Source of the DNA: GCA-2723085 sp042093455
GTDB taxonomy: Bacteria; Bacteroidota; Bacteroidia; Flavobacteriales_D; Parvicellaceae
Direction of reading: 5' to 3'
NCBI GenBank assembly: GCA_042093455.1
Contig: JBELEU010000029.1
Location: 1-15,235, forward strand
Length of the DNA: 15,235 nt
Position numbers and translations under genes: made by a program. Positions 5,890-12,600 of this stretch are shown in pieces (the first letter of the stretch is position 1; each line of letters opens with the position of its first letter). The notes below the pieces were generated by a model. It did no database searches. It worked only from the letters and a program-made list of their open reading frames with translations, and was not told the origin of the DNA.

Positions 5890-8154
5890 TTATTGACCTA
5901 GTAGGCTTTTGGCTTCCTTGGTAGAAATAATATTATTTTTAAATTCTCCAACAACGAAACAATCTACCAATCCCTTTTCAATAAGTTTTAATCTAAAATC
6001 AGCGGCAACATCATAGTTATTAAATTCTCCCAAATAATATTTAGTTAAACCGGTCATGATATCTCTTTTAGGAAGAACATTACCAATATCAAGGTACATG
6101 TCTAAAGCATCAGTTGGGATTTTTTCTTTGTATGCTCCAACTTGAACTCGGAATTTTACAAGTTTTGCATTAATAGGATTAACGCTTGGTTCGGTTTCAA
6201 TTTCAATGTTATCCTTAAAGTCTGGATTCAGTTCAAACCCAGCCTCTTTTAATGTAATTCTTTTGCCGTCTTTAAAAGCAACTATAAAGGCATCATTATA
6301 CCCAGAAGAAGATAAATTAACTTTATGAGATGCTGCATCTGTTTTATCCGTGAAAGAACCTGAGAAGAACCTGTACAGGCTATCGTCACCAAATACTGAT
6401 ACTACAGTAGGAAGTTCCCTAAATACACTTTTACTAAGTTTATTTCTGAATGCACCAATTTGAATTCTAAATGAAACATCAGAACTTGGAATCATTAAAG
6501 GAACCAATGACGTATCTGTTTCTTCTGGAATTTCAATTTTAGGTTCTGGATCAGGGATTTCTACAGGGATAATTTCGTCATCTACGATTTTAACTACATC
6601 CTGTATTTCAATGCTTGAATCTTTCTTTATTTCTTCTATTTTTTGAGCTATTTCATTTTCAGAGTATCCCCCTATTACATACAATACTGAATCTCCAGAT
6701 TCTCTTACCTGAAAATCTTTATTCGCTAATTTTTTCCATAAATCAGTTGAGTTAACCCCCTGAACATCAGAACCAATTACAATAAACAATTGCTTGTTAA
6801 ACTTATTAAGGTTTTTCGTGTCAATAATTGTTTTTAAAGATCTTGGGTCAGAGCTCCAGCTACGTCTAGATGTGTCCCATACAGCAAATTCACCAATTGA
6901 GTCTTTGTACTTTCTGAATGCAAGTAAATAATCTGCAGAGTCAAGTCCAACACCCCTAATATCAACAGGGTTCCCATCAGCAGTAGCCAATTCATCATCG
7001 TTGGTGTTTGGAACACCATCAGTGTCGTCATCAAGAGGACAACCATAAACATCTACTGCTATTCCCTTAGGCGTATTTGCACATTTATCAGCAAAATCTA
7101 CGACCATATCACCATCAGAGTCAATAGTATCTTTTCGGTAGTATAAGTATGGATCTTCTTCAGGATTTGTAAATTCTGGTATTTCTTTCTTTTTGATATT
7201 AAAATCATATGAAACTGCAATGTGAGTAAATAACATTTTGTCATTTTTACTGTTTCCTAAGTTCAGGTCTGTTACTCCATCAATTAAATCCGTAAATGTA
7301 AAATGAACAGCTGTTCCAACTCTAAAGTTTAGTCGGTTACCAACCTTAAGGTTAGCACCAATTTCTAGTGGCACCCCCCAACTTCTTTCAGGGTATTTAC
7401 CAAAAAGGCTGTCGTTTATAGACCTTACGTCAGATTCATAAGTATAATCTCTATTTAGCTCTACTGCGCTATTTGAATTTGGGTCATCTTCTGAAATATC
7501 TCTAATAGTACCATCTTCCCAATAAAAGTAAGTATTGTTGTTTTTATCTTTTAAATCTGTTTTGGATAAGAACTCGATTGATTCTAGTCCTATGTGAATA
7601 TAAGGGTCAGCAATTCTATTTTCTTTTAAGAAATGGTTGAAATTATAATTTAATGTTATTCCTCCTGTGGTAATGTTTGAAGTGAAATTAAGGTTTCTAC
7701 CAATTGTTCTTTCATTGGCACTGATTTCTCCAAACATCACATAGAAGCCAACATCAAGATAATCATTTAATGGATTTATTAACCTCAACGTAGTAGCTAA
7801 CCTACTTACCATTGGATGATACCCTTGATGATTTGTTCCAATATCACCATAAAAAGTAAGCATACCTGTTCCAATACTTACCTGGGGTTTAAAAATGAAT
7901 TCATCACTTTCGTTGTTAGTATTGACACTATTTTGGTTTTCAATAACACTTTGTGATGGAGTAGATACTGAATCAATCAATACGGGAAAAACTTCAGATG
8001 AATCGGTATTTAAAATTTGAATTTCAGACGAATCAGTATCATCAAATAATACATCACTAGAAGTGCTATCAGCAATTTGATCAACCTGACAAAAAGCTAT
8101 AGATGAAAACCCTGTAAAAAAGGCAATTAATAATATGTTAACTCTATTTATCAA
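5890..8154 (-). CDS. Outer-membrane barrel-type protein with TSP3 motif and C-terminal SPOR-like repeats
   Basis: A 754-residue envelope protein. Domains in order: signal peptide (1-22), an acidic Ser/Asp-rich linker with repeated TDSSE (25-85), a predicted membrane beta-barrel of the OmpA/PorF kind (about 86-322: alternating hydrophobic strands, FYGDIGTN, SYDFN at the end), a thrombospondin type 3-like calcium motif (343-386: DSDGDMVVDFADKC, DDDTDGVPNTND), a divergent SPOR-like unit (455-510), and two clearer SPOR units (562-628, FRIQIGAF; 667-737, FRVQVGAY). In most such proteins an OmpA peptidoglycan-binding domain follows TSP3; here SPOR units, known to bind peptidoglycan, take that place. 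The start is TTG at 8154: upstream the frame meets a stop (8179-8181) with no ATG, and the next ATG lies after the signal peptide. The precise role is inferred: anchoring outer membrane to the cell wall, perhaps linked to secretion or division. Confidence 0.85.
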   Translation of the reverse strand: MINRVNILLIAFFTGFSSIAFCQVDQIADSTSSDVLFDDTDSSEIQILNTDSSEVFPVLIDSVSTPSQSVIENQNSVNTNNESDEFIFKPQVSIGTGMLTFYGDIGTNHQGYHPMVSRLATTLRLINPLNDYLDVGFYVMFGEISANERTIGRNLNFTSNITTGGITLNYNFNHFLKENRIADPYIHIGLESIEFLSKTDLKDKNNNTYFYWEDGTIRDISEDDPNSNSAVELNRDYTYESDVRSINDSLFGKYPERSWGVPLEIGANLKVGNRLNFRVGTAVHFTFTDLIDGVTDLNLGNSKNDKMLFTHIAVSYDFNIKKKEIPEFTNPEEDPYLYYRKDTIDSDGDMVVDFADKCANTPKGIAVDVYGCPLDDDTDGVPNTNDDELATADGNPVDIRGVGLDSADYLLAFRKYKDSIGEFAVWDTSRRSWSSDPRSLKTIIDTKNLNKFNKQLFIVIGSDVQGVNSTDLWKKLANKDFQVRESGDSVLYVIGGYSENEIAQKIEEIKKDSSIEIQDVVKIVDDEIIPVEIPDPEPKIEIPEETDTSLVPLMIPSSDVSFRIQIGAFRNKLSKSVFRELPTVVSVFGDDSLYRFFSGSFTDKTDAASHKVNLSSSGYNDAFIVAFKDGKRITLKEAGFELNPDFKDNIEIETEPSVNPINAKLVKFRVQVGAYKEKIPTDALDMYLDIGNVLPKRDIMTGLTKYYLGEFNNYDVAADFRLKLIEKGLVDCFVVGEFKNNIISTKEAKSLLGQ
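7993..8039. repeat. Two-copy 30-bp-period imperfect repeat inside the envelope-protein gene
   Basis: TTCAGATGAATCGGTAT (7993-8009) recurs 30 bases later as TTCAGACGAATCAGTAT (8023-8039), matching at 15 of 17 bases. On the coding strand it gives the repeated TDSSE units in the disordered linker after the signal peptide. Confidence 0.7.
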
Positions 8155-8300
8155 AATATAATAAGCGGAACATATACGCTAATATCGTTAATAAGTTGCG
8201 AATTAACCATACTATTCAATATTAAAAACTAATTTAATATTAGAACTATACCTAATCACAATACTGTTTCTATCTTTGTAGGTAAATATATCATTAAAAT
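8155..8300. other. Divergent intergenic region, the largest gap in the window
   Basis: This 146-bp A/T-rich gap separates the minus-strand envelope operon from the plus-strand acyl-CoA/shikimate operon and must carry both promoters. It contains an exact TAnnTTTG element for the plus side (8271-8278), a weak TAATATTG-like element for the minus side (8217-8224, one mismatch), and a perfect 9-bp inverted repeat: AATATTAAA at 8218-8226 with TTTAATATT at 8233-8241. I see no small gene or RNA in it. Confidence 0.6.
8271..8278 (+). promoter_or_regulatory. Candidate Bacteroidota promoter (-7 element TATCTTTG) for the enoyl-CoA hydratase-aroB-aroA operon
   Basis: TATCTTTG matches TAnnTTTG exactly and lies 22 bases before the ATG at 8301, so the leader would be about 16-20 bases. 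No clear TTTG -33 element is seen at the usual distance. The leader is A-rich with no Shine-Dalgarno, as is usual in the phylum. Confidence 0.55.
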
Positions 8301-9062
8301 ATGTCAAAAGGAAGTGTAACATTAACAACAAACAAAAATGGGTTAGCAACCATTGAATTTTATCACCCTATGAGTAATTCATTACCTGGTGCAATACTTA
8401 GTCAATTGGCACAAACTATAACTAATGCTGGTAATGATGAAAACATCAGAGTAATCCTTCTTCAATCTAGCGGAGACAGAACGTTTTGTGCAGGAGCAAG
8501 TTTTGAAGAGCTCAGTAAGATTAAAAATTTTGAGGAGGGAAAAAAGTTTTTTATGGGATTTGCGAATGTTATAAATGCTGCTAGAAAATGCCCTAAACTT
8601 ATTATTGGTAGAGTACAAGGTAAAGCTGTTGGTGGTGGAGTTGGTATGGCAAGTGCTGTTGATTACTGTATTGCCACAAAATATGCTTCTGTTAAGTTAA
8701 GTGAGCTAGCGCTTGGGATTGGTCCGTTTGTGGTTGGTCCTGCTGTAGAGAGAAAAATTGGAACATCATCTATGAGCACCATGGCAATTAATGCCACAAA
8801 ATGGTATTCAGCAGAATGGGCTAAAACAAAAGGCTTGTATGCGGAAGTATTTGAAAATGCTTCAGAAATGGATGAACACATTAATGAATTAAGTCTAAAA
8901 TTAGCGAATTCAAATCCTAAAGCTACAAAAGCATTGAAGGAGATTTTTTGGGAAGGCACTGAAAGTTGGGACGAACTTCTTGACAAAAGAGCTTCAATTT
9001 CTGGGAAATTAATTTTATCTACCTATTCTTCAAATGCTATCAATGCTATCAAAAACAAATAA
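8301..9062 (+). CDS. Enoyl-CoA hydratase/isomerase (crotonase) family protein
   Basis: A 253-residue crotonase-fold protein, normal length (about 255-265), acting on an acyl-CoA in the cytoplasm. The oxyanion-hole segments are visible: CAGASFEEL (63-71) and GRVQGKAVGGGVGMA (103-117). Of the two catalytic glutamates of classical enoyl-CoA hydratase, the second is kept (Glu135 in KLSELALG), while the first position is Gly115 (GGGVGMA where the classical enzyme has GGGCELA). This suggests an isomerase, hydrolase or other crotonase reaction instead of standard hydration. It is the first gene of an apparent operon with aroB, which starts on the base after its stop (TAAATG). A PaaG-like role is conceivable given paaIJY 5 kb away, but I cannot show it. 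A perfect 9-bp tandem duplication (9033-9041, 9042-9050) encodes the NAINAI tail. Confidence 0.88.
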   Translation: MSKGSVTLTTNKNGLATIEFYHPMSNSLPGAILSQLAQTITNAGNDENIRVILLQSSGDRTFCAGASFEELSKIKNFEEGKKFFMGFANVINAARKCPKLIIGRVQGKAVGGGVGMASAVDYCIATKYASVKLSELALGIGPFVVGPAVERKIGTSSMSTMAINATKWYSAEWAKTKGLYAEVFENASEMDEHINELSLKLANSNPKATKALKEIFWEGTESWDELLDKRASISGKLILSTYSSNAINAIKNK

Positions 9063-10103
9063 ATGAGCTACCAAAGTGTTCATTCAGGATCATTAACTAG
9101 TTTTTCCGAACAACTAAATCAGCTAATCAACGATAATAGAGTTTTCATTTTATGTGATTCAAACACTAAAAATTGTTTGCAAATTCTTGAAGAACAAATA
9201 ATTTTTAAAAACTCTAATGTAATTCAACTTGCAGCTGGAGAAGAGCATAAAAACATTGATCAGGTTTTAAAAATATGGGACATTCTCAATAAAAATAATG
9301 CCAATAAAAACGATTGGATTGTAAATTTAGGAGGGGGTATGATCTGTGATTTAGGTGGATTTGCAGCGTCTACCTACAAAAGAGGAATTTCATTTGTAAA
9401 CATCCCAACTAGCTTATTGGCAATGGTAGATGCAGCTATTGGCGGAAAAACAGGCTTTAACTTTCATGGTTTAAAAAATAACATTGGAACATTTTACCCT
9501 GCAAAAATGGTTATTTGTGATTCAAAATTTTTAAATACACTGCCTGAAAAAGAGTTAAAATCGGGTTTTGCTGAAGTAATCAAACACGCTCTTATTTGTG
9601 ATTCGAAATTTTGGAATTCAATAAAAAATATTTCCTTTGAGGATTATAATTTTCAAGAAATAATTGAATCTTCAATCGTTCATAAATTAAAAATAGTTGA
9701 GAGTGACCCTAAAGAAAATGGGCCTAGAAAAAAACTAAACTTTGGCCATACAGTTGGGCACGCATTAGAATCTCAAGCTTTACACAGTGAAAACCCTATT
9801 CTACACGGATATGCTGTGGCTCAAGGAATGGCAATTGAATCGTATATTTCCTACAGACTTAACTTCATCACAAAAGAAAAATTTAAAGAAATTAAAGAAT
9901 TTATATACACCATTTACCCTCCAATTGAAATTGAACACAATGAAATTTCTACGTTAGCAAATCTCATGATTAACGACAAAAAAAATGAAAATTCAAAAAT
10001 CAGTTTCACATTACTTGACGATATTGGAAGTGCTATATACGACAAGTATATCTCTTCAGAAGATGCCATTAGTTTAATCTATGATTTTTACAAAAATGAT
10101 TGA
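9063..10103 (+). CDS. aroB: 3-dehydroquinate synthase
   Basis: A 346-residue enzyme of the shikimate pathway, converting DAHP to 3-dehydroquinate with NAD and a divalent metal in the cytoplasm; slightly shorter than E. coli AroB (362). NAD-binding and core motifs are present: NLGGGMICDLGGFAAS (88-103), RGISFVNIPTSLLAMVDAAIGGKTG (107-131), and NNIGTFYPA. The three metal ligands fit Glu171 (SGFAEVIKHAL), His229 (LNFGHTVGHALE) and His248 (ILHGYAVA). It starts directly after the preceding stop with no spacer, and its end overlaps the aroA start, so translation is probably coupled across the operon. Confidence 0.96.
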   Translation: MSYQSVHSGSLTSFSEQLNQLINDNRVFILCDSNTKNCLQILEEQIIFKNSNVIQLAAGEEHKNIDQVLKIWDILNKNNANKNDWIVNLGGGMICDLGGFAASTYKRGISFVNIPTSLLAMVDAAIGGKTGFNFHGLKNNIGTFYPAKMVICDSKFLNTLPEKELKSGFAEVIKHALICDSKFWNSIKNISFEDYNFQEIIESSIVHKLKIVESDPKENGPRKKLNFGHTVGHALESQALHSENPILHGYAVAQGMAIESYISYRLNFITKEKFKEIKEFIYTIYPPIEIEHNEISTLANLMINDKKNENSKISFTLLDDIGSAIYDKYISSEDAISLIYDFYKND

Positions 10104-11325
10104 ATTAATTAAAGCCCCAAGTAAGCTTACTGGAAAAGTAAATTTAACTGCTTCAAAGAGCATAAGCAATAGAGTTCTTATCGCAAAATATTTAGGGGAA
10201 TTAAAAACAGAAATAATCAATTTATCAGAAGCTAAAGACACAATATTGCTTGAAAATATTCTTGAAAAATTTCAATCTAAAGACACTATTTTTTGTGAAA
10301 ATGCCGGAACCACAATCAGGTTTTTAACTTCATTCTTAGCTATTCAGGAAGGGAAATGGGAACTAACTGGAAGTGAACGAATGTTAAAAAGACCTATTAA
10401 TGACTTGGTTAGTTCTTTGAATGAAATTGGTGCTGAAATTTCATATGAAGGAAATGTTGGATTCCCACCTTTAGTGATTAAAGGTAAAAAAATACAACAA
10501 AATGACATTTCAATTAGTGGAGCAATCAGCAGTCAATACATCTCTTCCTTGCTCCTAATTGCCCCATACCTAGCAAAAGGATTAAACATTGAAATAATTG
10601 AGCCTCTTTTATCAAAGCCATATGTATTGATGACTTTAGAAGTAATGAAGGAAATGGGAGTTGAAAGTTCATGGACTGGAAATATGATTTCAGTAAAGAA
10701 TCAGACTTATAAATCTTTCTCATACACCGTAGAAAACGACTGGTCTGGAGCTTCTTTTTGGTATAGTTTTGTTGCTTTATCTGAAAAAGGATCTATTGAG
10801 ATTCCTTATTTAAAACCAGACTCTTCTCAAGGCGACTCTATTTTAAGTGAAATATATATGGATTTAGGAGTAGAAACTATATTCAGAAAAAATAGTATTT
10901 CTATTGACCAAAATTCACGAAAATTAAGCAAAGAATTCAATTATGACTTAAGTCATTATCCTGATTTAGCACTTCCAATTGCTGTCACCTGTGTGGGGCT
11001 TGGCATAAAATGTCATTTAACAGGATTAGAAAGTTTAAAACACAAAGAATGTGATCGCCTTCACTGCCTAAAAAGAGAATTAGAAAAATTCAATATAATT
11101 TCTCAAGTAAATGATAATTCAATATTAATTGAAGGAAATCAAACTTTAAAAGAAAGTTCCAAAGTAATTGACACTCACAAAGATCATCGCATTGCCATGA
11201 GCCTAGCCCCTTTGGTTATGAAAATTAATAATATAAAATTTGACGATGAAAATGTAGTTGATAAATCCTACCCTAAATTCTGGAAAGACATGGAAGATTT
11301 AAGTTTTGATTTAAAGCGCAAATAG
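10096..11325 (+). CDS. aroA: 3-phosphoshikimate 1-carboxyvinyltransferase (EPSP synthase)
   Basis: Sixth step of the shikimate pathway: joins shikimate-3-phosphate and phosphoenolpyruvate into EPSP. I place the start at ATG 10096 (409 residues, MIELIKAPSK), which overlaps the aroB stop by 8 bp and puts Lys21, Ser22 and Arg26 (TASKSISNR) at the same place as Lys22/Ser23/Arg27 in E. coli; an in-frame ATG at 10081 would add five residues. Other signatures: NAGTTIRFLTSF (canonical GNAGTxxRxL), GSERMLKRPI, SSQYISSLLL, the catalytic Asp in YPDLALPIA, HKECDRL, and DHRIAMSLAPL. All expected active-site residues are visible. NAGTTIR replaces the more usual NAGTAMR, common outside proteobacteria. The stop lies 2 bp from the end of the convergent lipoprotein gene. 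Confidence 0.96.
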   Translation: MIELIKAPSKLTGKVNLTASKSISNRVLIAKYLGELKTEIINLSEAKDTILLENILEKFQSKDTIFCENAGTTIRFLTSFLAIQEGKWELTGSERMLKRPINDLVSSLNEIGAEISYEGNVGFPPLVIKGKKIQQNDISISGAISSQYISSLLLIAPYLAKGLNIEIIEPLLSKPYVLMTLEVMKEMGVESSWTGNMISVKNQTYKSFSYTVENDWSGASFWYSFVALSEKGSIEIPYLKPDSSQGDSILSEIYMDLGVETIFRKNSISIDQNSRKLSKEFNYDLSHYPDLALPIAVTCVGLGIKCHLTGLESLKHKECDRLHCLKRELEKFNIISQVNDNSILIEGNQTLKESSKVIDTHKDHRIAMSLAPLVMKINNIKFDDENVVDKSYPKFWKDMEDLSFDLKRK

Positions 11326-11354
11326 ATCTAAATTCTTTTGTAATTATATATTAC
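11323..11354. other. Convergent aroA / lipoprotein junction with TAGATCTA palindrome and a small hairpin
   Basis: The palindrome TAGATCTA (11323-11330) contains both stop codons, one per strand. GTAAT (11340-11344) pairs with ATTAC (11350-11354) around a 5-base loop just downstream of aroA, followed by T-rich TTCTCTTTTG. The hairpin is weak and lies inside the lipoprotein gene; at best it is a poor terminator for aroA. Confidence 0.2.
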
Positions 11355-11873
11355 TTCTCTTTTGTAATCTGCTTTATAGCCTCTTAAAAGTAACTTTAAA
11401 ACTTTGCTAGATTCATTAATGAAAATAATTTCTTGCAAAGATTCATTAGCCGTATTTTTAAAAATTAAAGAATCACCAGATTTCTTGTAAGAAGGATAAA
11501 CTAAAACAGGATATTCAGGTTTTCTAATTATATACATAACTCTATCTCCAACAGAAAACAAAGCCATAGATTCCTCAGAAAGAGTATCTATTTTTACGCT
11601 ATCTTTTTTTAACTGGAATGTTTTCCCAAGTATGGAATCATTTGAAACAATCCATGAATCAAAAAATTCTTGATTATATAATTCAAAGGTTACAGAGTCA
11701 ACCCAATCTCCTTCTAAAAAATACAAATCTTCTAAAGAAAAAGTCGTGTCTTGAGCATTACTAAATTCATTACTATTTTCAACTTCTAAGTGATTTAGTT
11801 CAGCTGATGAACACGAGTAGATGAATAATATTAATAATATACTATACGATATTTTGTTGTCTTTGAACTTCAT
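11328..11873 (-). CDS. Lipoprotein of unknown function, DUF6265-like layout
   Basis: A 181-residue protein with signal peptide and lipobox at Cys21 (FIYSCSS), so probably anchored in the envelope. After an acidic linker (25-45) comes FLEGDW (52-57) and then SWIVSNDSILGKTFQL (73-88), followed by beta-rich sequence to the end. The FLxGxW plus later ILGxxF arrangement resembles the small beta-barrel proteins called DUF6265; this match is from memory and tentative. The start at 11873 is the only usable one before the lipobox (no other ATG, GTG or TTG), so the gene overlaps the end of the RlmB-type gene by 32 bp in another frame. It is the last gene of the 14393-11328 run. Function unknown. Confidence 0.82.
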   Translation of the reverse strand: MKFKDNKISYSILLILFIYSCSSAELNHLEVENSNEFSNAQDTTFSLEDLYFLEGDWVDSVTFELYNQEFFDSWIVSNDSILGKTFQLKKDSVKIDTLSEESMALFSVGDRVMYIIRKPEYPVLVYPSYKKSGDSLIFKNTANESLQEIIFINESSKVLKLLLRGYKADYKREVIYNYKRI

Positions 11874-12600
11874 AAATCATTATTGCACTTGCTACTGAAA
11901 CATTTAAAGACTGGATTGAGCCCATTAAAGGAATTTTAACAAGATGATCACATTTTACAAGTAATTTATTATCAATACCATCTTCTTCACTACCCATTAT
12001 TATTGCCATGGGACCTTTAAGAGAATGATCAGAAATTTTCTTTTCAGCTTTTTCTGTACAACCGACAACAGTTAATCCAGCTTCACTTAAATACGATACG
12101 GTTTTCTTTAAGTTAGTAACTCTGCAAACAGGAATCTTGTGTAAAGCTCCAGCTGATGTTTTAATAGCATCTGCATTAACTAAAGCAGAATCTCTTTCAG
12201 GTACTACTATTGCATGAACTCCTAAACACTCTGCTGTTCTGGCAATAGCACCAAAATTACGAACATCTTTAACCCTGTCTAGAATCAAAATTAATGGATC
12301 AGTTCCTTTTTCATAAATCGAGGGTACAATCCATTCTACATTTTGGTATGAGATTGGAGATATAAAAGCAATTACACCTTGATGATTCTTGCCAGTAATA
12401 CCATTGAGTTTTTGGAAAGGAACTTTCTGAATTGTTATTTTATGATCTTGTAACAATACCCAAAGCTCTTTAAATAACTCACCTTTTAATTCTCTTTGAA
12501 CTAAAACCTTATTTATTGTTTTTCCACTTTGAATAGCTTCAATAACAGCTCTAATTCCAAAAACTAACCCTTCTGTCTGTTTCTTTTTTTGTTGTCTCAT
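11842..12600 (-). CDS. rlmB: TrmH/SpoU-family RNA 2'-O-methyltransferase, RlmB type
   Basis: A 252-residue SPOUT-class methyltransferase. RlmB methylates the 2'-O of G2251 in 23S rRNA using S-adenosylmethionine. The N-terminal substrate-binding domain (about 10-80) begins VFGIRAVIEAI, typical of RlmB; the knotted catalytic domain has motif 1 DVRNFGAIARTAE (112-124, Asn115 and Arg121), motif 2 MGSEEDGI (202-209) and motif 3 IPLMGSIQSLNVSVAS (223-238). Length fits RlmB (about 245). Its ATG abuts the stop of the GWxTD gene with no spacer, and its end overlaps the next lipoprotein gene by 32 bp. The basic leader MRQQKKKQ is short. The exact RNA site is inferred from family resemblance; a tRNA-modifying TrmH relative is less likely because of the N-terminal domain. 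Confidence 0.92.
   Translation of the reverse strand: MRQQKKKQTEGLVFGIRAVIEAIQSGKTINKVLVQRELKGELFKELWVLLQDHKITIQKVPFQKLNGITGKNHQGVIAFISPISYQNVEWIVPSIYEKGTDPLILILDRVKDVRNFGAIARTAECLGVHAIVVPERDSALVNADAIKTSAGALHKIPVCRVTNLKKTVSYLSEAGLTVVGCTEKAEKKISDHSLKGPMAIIMGSEEDGIDNKLLVKCDHLVKIPLMGSIQSLNVSVASAIMIYEVQRQQNIV

Noticed and set aside
6834..7052. Second minus-strand frame within the TSP3 region of the envelope protein
   Set aside because: It is a shifted reading of the Asp/Gly-rich TSP3 codons, and the main frame continues through with domain structure.
8382..8986. Minus-strand open frames opposite the crotonase gene
   Set aside because: No recognisable protein features, and they oppose conserved active-site sequence.
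9033..9050. Two-copy 9-bp tandem repeat (AATGCTATC) as a phase-variation tract
   Set aside because: Only two copies, the unit is a multiple of three so it cannot shift the frame, and it sits at the extreme C-terminus.
10526..10723. Minus-strand open frame opposite aroA
   Set aside because: It lies within conserved EPSP synthase sequence and has no supporting signal.
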